Origin: Frankia gtarii
GTDB lineage: Bacteria > Actinomycetota > Actinomycetes > Frankiales > Frankiaceae
Reading direction: 5' to 3'
NCBI RefSeq assembly: GCF_025403375.1
Contig: NZ_JAMPTM010000003.1
Coordinates: forward strand, 24,046 to 88,045
DNA: 64,000 nucleotides
Below are positions 22,182-32,373 of the stretch, piece after piece; the first letter of the stretch is position 1, and each line of letters begins with the position of its first letter. Under the pieces are notes generated by a model, which made no database searches, was not told the DNA's origin, and saw only the letters and a list, made by a program, of their open reading frames with translations. Made by a program: the position numbers and the translations under genes.

Positions 22182-22233
22182 GACGACCCTGCGGGAGGCC
22201 GACGACCCTGCGGGAGGCCGATGACCCTGGCGG
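22182..22233. repeat. 19-bp tandem repeat after the hemerythrin gene
   Basis: GACGACCCTGCGGGAGGCC occurs at 22182-22200 and 22201-22219, with a partial third copy (GATGACCCTGGCGG) running to about 22233, next to the hemerythrin stop codon. Confidence 0.75.
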
Positions 22234-22698
22234 TCAGGTGCCGATGAGGCTGGTTCCCGTGCGGATGTCGGCGAGGAGATCCCACTGTTCGTTGCTGAGG
22301 ACGCCGAGGGCGGCAGGGAAGAGCCCCTCTTGTTCCTTGACGATGTGGCGCCGTAGCAGCGTCAGCATTTCGACGGCCCGGGCGGGCCAGGCCGGGTCGG
22401 TGCGGGCGGTGCCGTCGGCGGCGCCCGCGAGCACCGCCTCGATCCGGCGGTGTTCGCCGCGAAGGATGGCGATCTTCTCGGGGAACTCGGCGGCCATCGG
22501 GGGGAACAGACCGCGCTCCTCCACCACGGTGTGCGGGCCGAGAACCGTGGAGATCCTGGAGCAGTAGTCGATGAGCGAATCGACGTCGCCCCGCCGGTAG
22601 GCCGCACGCGCCTCGGCCGAAAGCTCGACCAGCTCGTCATGCTCCCGGATCAGGTCCTCGATGGCCGGAGTGGCCGTGCACCAGCAGTATTCAGACAC
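22234..22698 (-). CDS. Hemerythrin-like HHE domain protein
   Basis: 154 residues. The four-helix diiron pattern is visible: REHDEL in helix 1, GPHTVVEERGLFP in helix 2, GEHRRIE in helix 3 and HIVKEQEGLFPAAL in helix 4. Such proteins bind O2, NO or iron and often serve in redox or nitrosative stress. The N-terminus SEYCWCTATPAIEDL carries a CxC not typical of the family. Start is GTG 22698 after GAGGACGG. Confidence 0.85.
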   Translation of the reverse strand: MSEYCWCTATPAIEDLIREHDELVELSAEARAAYRRGDVDSLIDYCSRISTVLGPHTVVEERGLFPPMAAEFPEKIAILRGEHRRIEAVLAGAADGTARTDPAWPARAVEMLTLLRRHIVKEQEGLFPAALGVLSNEQWDLLADIRTGTSLIGT

Positions 22699-23297
22699 AG
22701 TAGGGCCGTCCTCGGGGAGAAGAAGATCGGCTGATTTCCGGCGTCGGGGATCGAGATACGCCGGATCCGTCGCGCGCTTGCGGGGACCGACGCAACCATG
22801 CTCCGAACTGGTTGTGCCGGTTCTGCCGGATGCCCGCAGGCGCGGTCGCGGACGGGAATCGGGCCGATGGGGGCGGGTCCGGGCAGCGTGGATGCCGGCG
22901 AGGTCCGCCAGACGCCCGGCGGCCGGCAGGGACGGGCCGACCGGATGACCGCGCCGCAACCGGTGACGCGGTCAAGCTCCGGCACTGTCATCTCGCTCCT
23001 GCCCCGCCCGGCGGCGCACGGGGCGCGCCGCTGCCGCCATCATCGGCCGGCGCGCGCTTGCGCTATATGGACTTTCGTCCCGTTCGCGGCCTTACGAACG
23101 ACTGCGTCGGTGGGTCCGGGAGTCGCCGGTATCCACCACCACGGCCGGGGCGCGGAAATCCCGAGCGGAATGCGCGCAGCGCAGCCTGATTGTCCGGACG
23201 ACTCCCGTCGGCCACAGTCCGAACGTGCTCCCGCCGACGGGACTTCTCGGCCCGTGCCTGCCTGGTGGCCCGCCGCCGTGCCGGCCGGCGGGGCGGG
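22699..23297. other. Intergenic region
   Basis: About 600 bp with no convincing gene; the open frames are Arg/Pro-rich and look non-coding. It must hold the promoter of the hemerythrin gene. Confidence 0.35.
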
Positions 23298-23888
23298 TCA
23301 GGACAACGGCACGGTGAGGCAGGCCGCTCGCGCGCCCGCCACCCCGGCGGCGCCGGGGGAGCTGTCCGTGTGGTGCTCGTGAAGGATGATCGCGTGCGCG
23401 CCGCCGGCCCGGAAGTCCCATTCGACGACCGCGAACGCGGCCCCCGCTCCGTGGGCGTCGGTGGTGAAGTCCAGCCATACCTCGTTGTGCGCGTTGGCGT
23501 AGGCCGGGTCCACCGACGGTTGGACGGGGTCGGGGACGTTCTGGTAGTGCGGGCCGGCGGCGGCGCCGGTCGCCCCGCAGGCCTTCTGGTGGACGTGCGC
23601 GCCGTACTGGTGATTCGGCATCAGACCCTGGACGATGAGACCGATCACCGTGCGCTTGCCGCGGACGGCGAGTGCGATCGCCGCCGCGCCCGTCGGCACC
23701 AGATGCTCGTCGTAGGTGACGGCCGTGGGCGGCTGCCGGGCGTCCCAGGCGCGGAACACGCCGGGCTCCGCGATGATCCCGCCGCCCGCGGGCGGACTCG
23801 GGGATGGCGAGCCGGCGGCCCCGGCCGGCCCCGCGGTGAGCAGGATCACCCCGAGCCCTGCCGCGATGATGGACAGACGCCGTCGCAT
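23298..23888 (-). CDS. Secreted Cu/Zn superoxide dismutase-like protein
   Basis: 196 residues. A signal peptide (RRRLSIIAAGLGVILLTAGP, cleavage after AGA) precedes a SodC-like beta barrel: YGAHVHQKACG (HxH copper ligands and disulphide Cys), AGPHYQN (bridging His position), DAHGAGAAF, AHAIILHEHHTDSS (last copper His) and the second Cys in ARAACLTV. It should remove superoxide outside the membrane. The metal loop differs from textbook SodC and the zinc Asp cannot be assigned with certainty, so activity is probable, not proven. Start is ATG 23888 after GGAGGGG. Confidence 0.8.
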   Translation of the reverse strand: MRRRLSIIAAGLGVILLTAGPAGAAGSPSPSPPAGGGIIAEPGVFRAWDARQPPTAVTYDEHLVPTGAAAIALAVRGKRTVIGLIVQGLMPNHQYGAHVHQKACGATGAAAGPHYQNVPDPVQPSVDPAYANAHNEVWLDFTTDAHGAGAAFAVVEWDFRAGGAHAIILHEHHTDSSPGAAGVAGARAACLTVPLS

Positions 23889-24321
23889 GAAGACCCCTCC
23901 GGTGCGGGAGTTCCGGTCGGTGGTGACAATCGTAGGGCGGACGGCGCCGACTGACCAAGCCAGCCGGATTGCACGCCGGAAATAAGTGCCATCCCGGGCC
24001 GCAACATTTTTGGGAAGCCCGTGCGACGTCGCCTCGATCACTCGCCGAAGGATTTCCACTGCCGCAGTCGAATTACATTGCCCGAGAGTAGCGTTCGTCG
24101 GCGGTTGCGGTCACGCATCGTTCGCCGAGTGTCGAGATCTGACCGGGTCGAGATCTGACCGGGCGGGGAGCACCTTGCCGCCTCGCGACGTCGTCTCGGC
24201 CGGGCCGCACCACGATCGCCCAGGTCACGGGGCGCGTTCCGCTGGCGCCGAGGCAAAGAGGCTGATCGGATGGGGAAGCCGGGCGTCGATCCGGGGACTG
24301 GTCGCCAGACGGGGGGTGCCG
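23889..24321. other. Divergent intergenic region with a 16-bp tandem repeat
   Basis: Holds the promoters of the SodC-like gene (minus) and the hydrolase gene (plus). GTCGAGATCTGACCGG occurs twice in tandem at 24131-24146 and 24147-24162. No gene seen. Confidence 0.5.
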
Positions 24322-25767
24322 ATGCCGCCGGATTCGCCTCGGTCGGAGCCGGGACAGCGCGGGGGCCTGCTGCCCGCGACCGAGCGGCTGTTGCTGCAGC
24401 GGGTCGCGGCCGAGCAGGCGGGCGGGCGGGCGCCGTCGCTCGTCGCCGCCGTGGCGCGCGATGGCCGCCCGGTGTGGACGGCCGGGCGGGGCCGCGTCGT
24501 CGGACTCGATCCGGCCGGCGGCGGTGCCGGCGCCGACACCCAGTACCGGATCGGTTCGATCACGAAGACCTTCACCGCGGTGCTGGTGATGCGCCTGCGT
24601 GACGAGGGACGCCTGGCCCTCGGCGACCCCCTCGACCGGCATCTGCCGGGCACCACTGTCGGGGACCGCACGGTCGCGCAGCTGCTGTCCCATCTTGGCG
24701 GCATCGCGGCGGAGACCCCGCCGCCCTGGTGGGAACGGGTGGCGGGGCAGGCCCATCCCACGCTTGCCGACGCGCTCGGCCCGGCCCCGGACCGGTTCCG
24801 CCCGGGACGTCGTCATCACTACTCCAACGTCGGTTTTGCGGTCCTCGGTGAACTCGTCGCCCGGCTGCGCGGGATGAGCTGGGCGCAGGCCCTGCACCAC
24901 GAACTGCTGGCGCCGTTGGGGATGTCCCGCACGACCGCGGTGCCCGCCGCGCCCCACGCCCACGGCTTCGCCGTCCACCCGCATGCCGACGTGCTGCTGC
25001 CCGAGCCCGCCCACGACGCCGGCGTGCTGGCCCCGGCCGGTCAGCTCTGGTCGACCACCGCGGACCTGGTGCGTTGGTCGGCCGTCCTCGCCGGGCACAC
25101 CGATGCCGTGCTGTCCGCGGACACCCTCGCCGAGATGCGCGAACCGGCCGCCGTCGAGCCGGACAGCGGCGAGTGGCGGCTGGGGGCGGGACTCGGCGTG
25201 CAGCTGCTGCGCGAACCCGGTGGCGTGCTCGTCGGGCATGGCGGTTCGATGCCCGGTTTCGTCGCCGCCCTGTGGGCCCGGCCGGTGGGGACGGCGGCGG
25301 TGGCGATGGCGAACGCGACCAGCGGAGTCGCCGTCGTCGACCTCGCCATCGGCCTGATCGACGCGGCCGACACGGCCGAACCGCCGCTGCCGGCCGAATG
25401 GGTGCCCGCGCCGGTGGCCGGGCGGGAGCCGCTCGACGTCACCGGCGTCTGGTACTGGGGGCCGGCGCCCTACACGCTGTCGCTGCGGCCGGACGGCGGC
25501 CTGCTGCTCGCGCCGCTGGGCCGTTCCGGCCGGCGTTCCCGCTTCCGTCCTGGCCCCGCCGGCCGCGGCACCTTCCTCGGCGTCGACGGCTACTTCGCCG
25601 GGGAGACCCTCATTGCGCGGCGTCAGTCCGACGGCGGCCTGCGCCACCTCGAACTCGCCTCGTTCGTCTTCACCCGGTCACCGTACGACCCCGCCGACCC
25701 GATCCCCGGTGGCGTCGACGCCGACGGCTGGCGCCCGGCCCCGAACGCGGGCGGCGGGCAGGACTGA
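24322..25767 (+). CDS. Beta-lactamase-family serine hydrolase (class C/PBP4 type)
   Basis: 481 residues. The nucleophile motif SITK (in YRIGSITKTFTAVLV), the tyrosine motif YSN (HHYSNVGFAVLGELV) and the third motif HGG (VGHGGSMPGF) are in order. The last 100 residues form a beta-rich tail like that of esterase EstB-type relatives. There is no signal peptide, so it is probably cytosolic; likely an esterase or D-aminopeptidase, not a resistance enzyme. Start is ATG 24322 after GGGGGG; a GTG two codons earlier is also possible. Confidence 0.88.
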   Translation: MPPDSPRSEPGQRGGLLPATERLLLQRVAAEQAGGRAPSLVAAVARDGRPVWTAGRGRVVGLDPAGGGAGADTQYRIGSITKTFTAVLVMRLRDEGRLALGDPLDRHLPGTTVGDRTVAQLLSHLGGIAAETPPPWWERVAGQAHPTLADALGPAPDRFRPGRRHHYSNVGFAVLGELVARLRGMSWAQALHHELLAPLGMSRTTAVPAAPHAHGFAVHPHADVLLPEPAHDAGVLAPAGQLWSTTADLVRWSAVLAGHTDAVLSADTLAEMREPAAVEPDSGEWRLGAGLGVQLLREPGGVLVGHGGSMPGFVAALWARPVGTAAVAMANATSGVAVVDLAIGLIDAADTAEPPLPAEWVPAPVAGREPLDVTGVWYWGPAPYTLSLRPDGGLLLAPLGRSGRRSRFRPGPAGRGTFLGVDGYFAGETLIARRQSDGGLRHLELASFVFTRSPYDPADPIPGGVDADGWRPAPNAGGGQD

Positions 25768-25876
25768 TCGGCCCACGCCCCGGCGGCGATCGCCCCTGCC
25801 TGCCGCGGCCGACGGGTGGTGGGGGTTTTGCCGGGCCGTCATCGGAAAGATGTTACGTGGCGCATACGGACGTATT

Positions 25877-25891
25877 GTTACCGTGAGTAAC
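25877..25891. promoter_or_regulatory. Palindrome GTTAC-N5-GTAAC
   Basis: A perfect inverted repeat in the leader of the methyltransferase-oxidase pair, 68 bp before the start codon and within an AT-rich stretch (25850-25895). It could be a TetR-type operator. Confidence 0.4.
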
Positions 25892-25958
25892 GGAGCCGCT
25901 GTGTGACCGCCCCACTTCGTCACCGTGCCACTGTGCGGCGTAGCCGAGGAGCGATGGC

Positions 25959-26920
<962 letters not shown>

Positions 26921-26921
<1 letters not shown>

Positions 26922-28042
26922 TGCCCATCGCGACAGGGCCCGGTATCGCGCGGGACGTCGGCGTTGCGCCGGCCGGTGATCGGCCGGCGAGTCCGCCGGG
27001 GGCGGAGTACGGCGCCGTGCTGACGCCGGCCGAGCTCGGTCAACCGCGCCTGCCCGAGGCCCGGGGAACGCTGTCCGAATTTCTGTTTGACCGGCTGCGG
27101 CGGGCGCCCGGCGCAGCCGGTCTCGGGCCGGCTCCGGCCGCAGACGACGACGTGCTGTACGGCGAGGACGGTCCGCTCGCCCTCTACTGCCTTTACGGAC
27201 TGCACTACCGCGGCTTTGCCGAGGTCGACGACGACTGGGAGTGGGAGCCGTCGCTGCTCGCCGTGCGCCGCCAGCTGGAGACGGCCCTGCTCACCCGCCT
27301 GCGCGACGAGGCCGGCGGGGACGGCGGGGCGGTCGGGGACGTCGAGGCCGCGCTGCGGGAGGTGATCGCGTGCGCCGGCGGCCGTTCCCTGTCGCGGCAC
27401 CTGGCCACCACCGGCACGCTCGACCAGTTCCGCGAGTACGCGATGCACCGTTCGCTGCTCCAGCTCATCGAAGCCGATCCGCATACCTGGGCGATCCCGC
27501 GCCTGACCGGTGCCCCGAAGGCGGCGCTGGTTGAGATCCAGGCCGACGAGTACGGGCACGGCGTTGAACGTGACATGCACCAGAACCTGTTCGCCGTGAC
27601 CATGCGTGCCCTGGAGCTCGACGCCCGTCCGGGCGTCTACCTGGACCGGCTACCCGGGCACGCGTTCGCGACCGTCAACGTGCCGTCGCTGTTCGGCCTG
27701 CACCGGCGGCTGCGCGGCGCACTCGTCGGCCACCTGGCGCTGTTCGAGATGACGTCGGTCGAACCGATGGGCGCCTACGCGGCGGCACTGCGCCGGCTCG
27801 GACTTGCCGCCGGGGCCCGCCACTTCTTCGAGGTCCACGTCGTCGCCGATGCCCATCACCGGACGGTCGCCGGCCGCGACCTCGCCGCGACCCTCGTCGC
27901 CCAGGACCCGGTTCTGGCCGCCGACGTCGTCTTCGGCGCGCTGGCGACGACCGCGGTCGAAGGCCACTGCGCGGAGGCGATCCTCACCGCGTGGGACGAG
28001 GGCCTGTCCTCCCTGCGTGGTCAGCCGCCGGCGCCGCGCTGA
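26921..28042 (+). CDS. Haem-oxygenase-like diiron oxidase (iron-containing redox enzyme family)
   Basis: 373 residues. The helical fold and metal motifs match the HDO family: EIQADEYGHG (E205, D209, H213), followed by ERDMHQNLF, and HVVADAHH (H306, D310, H313); the earlier Glu/His helix lies near residues 170-190. Members such as UndA, BesC and SznF use a diiron centre and O2 to cleave, desaturate or hydroxylate small substrates, often in natural-product pathways. The start ATG overlaps the methyltransferase stop (TGATG). The 3' end overlaps the convergent CYTH gene by 59 bp. Substrate unknown. Confidence 0.82.
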
Positions 28043-28820
28043 AGAAGTCGAGTGTTGCGCGTGTCTTGGTCTGTTGCGGACCGGTGAGGTCCAGGCCGTG
28101 CCGGCGCAGGACGGCGGACATGCGCGCGGCGGTTCGTGCGGCTGCCTGCGGTGTGGCGCGGGTCGACAGTTCGAGGAGGCGGGAGCCGTCCGGAAACGTC
28201 CATTCTTCGGCCTGAAGCACCCGATCGAAACCCGCCGGGGTGAACCGGTGCCGCGACGCCTCGATCGGTCCGAGGACAACGAGATCATCGATGTGGCCGG
28301 GGCGGGGCAGGTGGGTGGCGAGCAACCTCGCCTGCTGTTTCGAGAACAGGGCGTGTAGCGGGCTCCGGCGGGCCATCGCGCGCCGCACGTCGTCGGGACC
28401 CAGACGGGTGCGCAGGGCGGCGGAGCAGACATAGGAGCCGGGCATCGCATCCACCTCGACAACAAGCTGCTTCGATTGGCGCAGCCGCGGGGCGACGTTC
28501 GCCGGCACGACCGGCCGGAGTTTGACGACGGAATCGTCCGGTCTGCCCCGGGTGCTGCGGACGCGGACCACCACTCCGCGTCGGTGCAGCAACCGGTCCG
28601 GGGTGTCCAGGTAGTAGACCCGTTGACGCCGAGGTGTCGTCGAGGCGATCCTGAACACCTCGAACGCCCGCTGATGCGCGGACGTGGGCACGACGAACTT
28701 GAGCTCCACCCGATCCACCTGGCGGGTGAGTTTCACCATCGCGTGCAGGTCGGCGTCGGGTAACTGCCAGAATTTCTGCGCCGCGCGCAGCACGGCCGTG
28801 CTGCGCGTCGCGGCAGCCAT
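27984..28820 (-). CDS. CYTH/VTC-like domain protein
   Basis: 278 residues. RVELKFVVP matches the ExExK-like first strand of CYTH phosphohydrolases; YYLDTPDRLLHRRGVVVRVR and VVKLRPV are the following charged strands, and VEVDAMPG and LGPIEASRHRF fit later strands. Such proteins bind triphosphates or polyphosphates in a charged tunnel. The first motif is less charged than usual (VELKF for VEIERKF). Start is ATG 28820 after GGGAGAGGG. The last 59 bp overlap the diiron oxidase gene on the other strand. Confidence 0.7.
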   Translation of the reverse strand: MAAATRSTAVLRAAQKFWQLPDADLHAMVKLTRQVDRVELKFVVPTSAHQRAFEVFRIASTTPRRQRVYYLDTPDRLLHRRGVVVRVRSTRGRPDDSVVKLRPVVPANVAPRLRQSKQLVVEVDAMPGSYVCSAALRTRLGPDDVRRAMARRSPLHALFSKQQARLLATHLPRPGHIDDLVVLGPIEASRHRFTPAGFDRVLQAEEWTFPDGSRLLELSTRATPQAAARTAARMSAVLRRHGLDLTGPQQTKTRATLDFFSAAPAADHAGRTGPRPTR

Positions 28821-29194
28821 TGCATCACCCTCTCCCGCCCGCCCGCTGCGCGGAACACAGCCTGGTTGTGCCGCGCGGGTCATGCTTTCACTCTTCCGCG
28901 ACCAGAGTGCACCTACCATCTGGATAGGCTCCTAAACATCGTGCCTGGCAGGGATCGCCGGCGGTGGGCCGCAGTCCACGCGAGTGGAGTCCACGCACAT
29001 GCCGCAGGCGCACTCCAGCGGCACCCCGGCGGCGAGAATGCCTCGCGGATCCGAGCACCGGCGAGGTCCGCGTCAACGGGCTGGAAGTCCCATCCGGTGA
29101 TGCACCTCGGCCGGGCCAGGCGCATGATCGAAGACCTATGGCGAATTCTGCCGGGGGAACATTTTCCAGCGGCCGATCTCCCGAGGAGGACCTC
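28821..29194. other. Divergent intergenic region
   Basis: About 370 bp with no convincing gene; should hold the promoters of the CYTH gene and the SsgA-like gene. Confidence 0.35.
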
Positions 29195-29686
29195 ATGCTC
29201 CGTAGATCGGTGCGCCGCGGCACCCTGGCCCGACCGATGACCGCACGACTGATACGGGATGCGGGGCCACCGCGGCCCGTCCGCGTCGTCTTCGGCTACG
29301 ACCGGACCGATCCGATCGCCGTGACCCTGACCGCCGGCGCGGTCGGCGCGGTCGGCGCGGGTCCGGTCGTGTGGCGCTTTGCCCGCCGGCTGCTCGCCGA
29401 CGGCGCGCGCCGGCCCGTCGGCCTGGGCGACGTACGGGTCCGCCCGATCGTGCTGCGCGGCCAGCCGGCGATCGCGCTGTGCCTGTGCGACCCGTTCGGA
29501 ACCGCCGAGCTGGAGCTGTCCGCGCGGGAGGTGACGGCGTTCCTGTGGCGCACGTTCGCCCTGGTGACCGCCGACGCGGAGGCCGGGATGATCGACTGGA
29601 CGGCCGAGTTCAGCTTCATGTCCGGCGTCGGTACCCGCCGGTCCCGGGTCCTGCCCGGTGCCCGGATCCAGCACGCCCGCACCTGA
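29195..29686 (+). CDS. SsgA-family sporulation/cell-division regulator
   Basis: 163 residues. It follows the SsgA-like protein pattern: VRVVFGYDRTDPIAVTLTAG, VVWRFARRLLADGARRPVGL, GDVRVRPI, then FLWRTFALV and the acidic segment ADAEAGM. These proteins are unique to sporulating actinomycetes and guide septum placement and spore-wall building (SsgB brings FtsZ to division sites). It has a longer N-terminus than SsgB. Start is ATG 29195 after GAGGAGG. Confidence 0.88.
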   Translation: MLRRSVRRGTLARPMTARLIRDAGPPRPVRVVFGYDRTDPIAVTLTAGAVGAVGAGPVVWRFARRLLADGARRPVGLGDVRVRPIVLRGQPAIALCLCDPFGTAELELSAREVTAFLWRTFALVTADAEAGMIDWTAEFSFMSGVGTRRSRVLPGARIQHART

Positions 29687-30036
29687 TCTCGGTCCGACCC
29701 CGGCGTTGCGGGCGTTGTCGGCCGGCGTTGCCCTGTTGCCGGCGCAGCAGGTGGAAGGTCTGTCGTGGCGAGGGCCGGACGTTCCGGTGGGGCGGGGCGG
29801 CATGCCTGTGGTTCTGGAAGGATTTTTCGGCTCGGGTGCCGTCCTCGTGCTCACTCGTCTAGCCCGAACGTGGTGTCGCCGCGGAGTCTGGCGACGCGGC
29901 GACCGGCCCGTCCACCGGGACGGAGGGGGCGGCAGACCCCCGACTACCCGACCAAGGTCCCTGGTTCGCGCCGCCCCGACAGGGCACGCTTGGGAATCCG
30001 CAGATTCACCGGCGGGATGAACCCGGGAGGCCGGCC
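29687..30036. other. Intergenic region
   Basis: About 350 bp, no gene supported. Presumably holds the promoter of the following phosphatase gene. Confidence 0.3.
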
Positions 30037-30882
30037 GTGCGTGAGGTCCCGATGCCGCAACCCCGGCCGGCTCCAGACCCCGGGCCCGAACCGTCCCCGG
30101 CCGACGGACCGTGCGCCTGCGGCATGGGGGCCTACTGGCGGCTGCACGCGGCCACGCCCGGCGCCAGCGGGGACTGGGTGGATGTGTTCGATCTCGATGA
30201 CGGCCGGTTCGCGGTCTGCGTCGGCGACGCGGCCGGGCATGGCTCGCAGGCGGCTGCGTTCGCGGGCCGGGTGCGGGCGGTGCTGCGCCGGCGCCTGCTG
30301 GCCGGGGCGCAGCCGGAGGCGGCCGTCAGCGGCACGGTCGACGAAGTCGCGGGGCTGGGCGATCTCGGGGAGATGTTTGCCACGGCCTTCGTCGCGGTCG
30401 CCGATCCGTCGACCGGCCGTGTGGTCTACGTCAATGCCGGTCATCCGCCCGCCGTGCACCTGGCCCGATCCGGCGCGGACACCGACGTCGAGGCTCCCGG
30501 CGCGCAGTCGACTCCCGCCGGCCTGCCGCTGGGGCCGACCGGCCCGATTCTGTCGGACCTGTTCGCGGGCACCTCCATCTGGTCGTCCCGATCCCTGCGG
30601 ATGGCCCCCGGCGACCGCGTCGTGGTCTACACCGACGGCATCAGCGAGGCCCGCGACGCCGCCGGCGAGCTGTTCGGTACGGGCCGTATCGGCAGTGTGG
30701 TAGGCGCAGACATCTCCGACATCCCGCCCGACCTGCTTATCGACCGCCTTTTAGCCAGAGTCGCCGCCCACACCCACGCCGAGGCCCGCGATGACCGCAC
30801 CGTGGCGGTTCTGGCCCGCCAGTTCGGGCCCCCCGCCGCGATCTCTCCCATCGCCGAATCCCCGGCGCGGCACAGCTCCTGA
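30037..30882 (+). CDS. SpoIIE/RsbU-type PP2C phosphatase
   Basis: 281 residues. A short N-terminal part with CACG is followed by a PP2C-like domain of the SpoIIE class: FAVCVGDAAGHGSQAAAFAG, MFATAFVAVAD, VYVNAGHPPAVHL, DRVVVYTDGISEARD and DDRTVAVLARQF. In actinobacteria these usually act on anti-anti-sigma factors. It has no PAS, GAF or HAMP sensor, so its input must come from a partner. Start is GTG 30037 behind GGGAGG; ATG 30052 is the alternative. Confidence 0.88.
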   Translation: MREVPMPQPRPAPDPGPEPSPADGPCACGMGAYWRLHAATPGASGDWVDVFDLDDGRFAVCVGDAAGHGSQAAAFAGRVRAVLRRRLLAGAQPEAAVSGTVDEVAGLGDLGEMFATAFVAVADPSTGRVVYVNAGHPPAVHLARSGADTDVEAPGAQSTPAGLPLGPTGPILSDLFAGTSIWSSRSLRMAPGDRVVVYTDGISEARDAAGELFGTGRIGSVVGADISDIPPDLLIDRLLARVAAHTHAEARDDRTVAVLARQFGPPAAISPIAESPARHSS

Positions 30883-30894
30883 CCGCCCCGCGTG

Positions 30895-32190
30895 TCAGGC
30901 TCGGAGGTCAAGCTCGGGACTCATCTGGTCGCCTCCGCGAACGGCGTCGGTGATGCGCCCCATCAGGGATCGGCCGGCGGACACCACCGTCTCCCGATCA
31001 TGCGTGATCACGAACTCGAACCGACGATCGCGATCCGGACCTCCGTCGGCGAGATCGCGGGCGATGAGCGCGCTGGCATAGTGCGGTCCGACGACGATCA
31101 CAGCCCACTCCCCGACCAGCGGGTCCGACGCTGCCAGGGAGACGTGACACCCGCCCGGACAGGCCGGGCGGGTGAGGCCGGCCGCCAGGACGCCGACGAA
31201 GGGACAGGCGACAGCCAGGCACGCATACCGTCGGCTCGTTCTCGGGGTGAGCCACTCGGCGGTCTGAAAGGCGGCCAGCACCACCGGCGGATCACCGAGT
31301 GACATTGCCTGCCGCTCGATCTGGTGCGACATCGCCAGGAGAAGCTTCTTGCGGCCGACCCGGAGATCCTTGGCCTCTCGGATGAGCTCGAACGGGGTCG
31401 TCGGCGGTTCCGCCGGTCGTTCCGTGAACGGTAGGCGAGCCGTCGACGCGGCCTCGGGAAGCGGCCCCGGGCGGCCGAAGAACCAGCCCTGCCCGTACCT
31501 CGCGCCGTACGCGAGGGCCTGCTCCAGATGATCGTGGGTTTCGACGCCTTCGGCCAGGATGACGGCACCGGTCCGCTCGGCGTGCGCCAGGATGGCCGCG
31601 ATCGTGCGGGCCTGATGCGGCCCCGGTGTCTGCTGCACGAGCGACAGGTCGAGTTTGATGACGTCGGGGGCTACGAACGGCAGCAGGGCGAGTGAATCCG
31701 GGTTCACGCCGACATCGTCGAGCGCGATCCCCCAGCCCTGTTCCCGTGCCCATCGGATGGTCCGGAGCAGCTCGGACGGGTGGGTCAACAGCGAGTTCTC
31801 CGTCAGTTCGAGCACGACGCGCAGCTTGTGGATCGCCTCGTCGACCAGTGTGCGTGCCGCCGACGACCGCGGGGCCACCGAGGACGAGGCCTCCATGTTG
31901 ACGAACAGGGTCTGTTCGTTTCCCAACGACGTGTCGAGCGCGCCCCGCAGGGCGGCGAGCCGGCAGGCCCAGTCGAGTTCCTCCAGGCGTCCCTGGGCCC
32001 GAGCTTCGGTGAACGCGGTGGCCGGATCGACCCGGCCGGTAACCGGCCAGCGGGCGAGCGCCTCATATCCGACGACCGCGCCCGATTCGAGGTCGACGAG
32101 AGGCTGGTAGCTCGGCACCAAGGCGCCGGCCGCCAGGATCTCGTCGAGATCGCATCCGCGGCGGCCGCCGACTGGCACCCGCGCTGCCAT
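30895..32190 (-). CDS. EAL-DICT protein (c-di-GMP phosphodiesterase candidate)
   Basis: 431 residues. The EAL domain (about 13-245) keeps the catalytic and metal residues: YEALAR, FVNMEAS, LELTENS, ALDDVGVN, VIKLDLSLV and LAEGVET, so hydrolysis of c-di-GMP is plausible. The C-terminal half (from about 265, FELIREAKDLRVGRKKLLLA) matches the DICT sensor domain often found with c-di-GMP and two-component proteins. No membrane segment. Start is ATG 32190 after GGGGGTAAG. It converges with the phosphatase gene 12 bp away. In Streptomyces c-di-GMP controls sporulation, which fits the SsgA-like neighbour. Confidence 0.88.
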   Translation of the reverse strand: MAARVPVGGRRGCDLDEILAAGALVPSYQPLVDLESGAVVGYEALARWPVTGRVDPATAFTEARAQGRLEELDWACRLAALRGALDTSLGNEQTLFVNMEASSSVAPRSSAARTLVDEAIHKLRVVLELTENSLLTHPSELLRTIRWAREQGWGIALDDVGVNPDSLALLPFVAPDVIKLDLSLVQQTPGPHQARTIAAILAHAERTGAVILAEGVETHDHLEQALAYGARYGQGWFFGRPGPLPEAASTARLPFTERPAEPPTTPFELIREAKDLRVGRKKLLLAMSHQIERQAMSLGDPPVVLAAFQTAEWLTPRTSRRYACLAVACPFVGVLAAGLTRPACPGGCHVSLAASDPLVGEWAVIVVGPHYASALIARDLADGGPDRDRRFEFVITHDRETVVSAGRSLMGRITDAVRGGDQMSPELDLRA

Positions 32191-32373
32191 CCGCTTACCC
32201 CCAGAGGCGGCCGAAGGGCCTTGAGCCTCGGGCGGCGATGCGGCGTGGCATCGGCCAGAGGCGACCCACGCCGACAGGGTCAGCGGCGGCGCCGAAATCC
32301 GGATCTCCCAGCTTCCATATTCGACGCTACGCCTCTGTGGCCGTTCCGGTCGGGTGAGGCCGGGGCTGGCCGC

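Noticed and set aside
22798..23382. 194-codon plus-strand frame between the hemerythrin and SodC-like genes
   Set aside because: Overlaps the end of the SodC-like gene on the other strand and lacks coding features.
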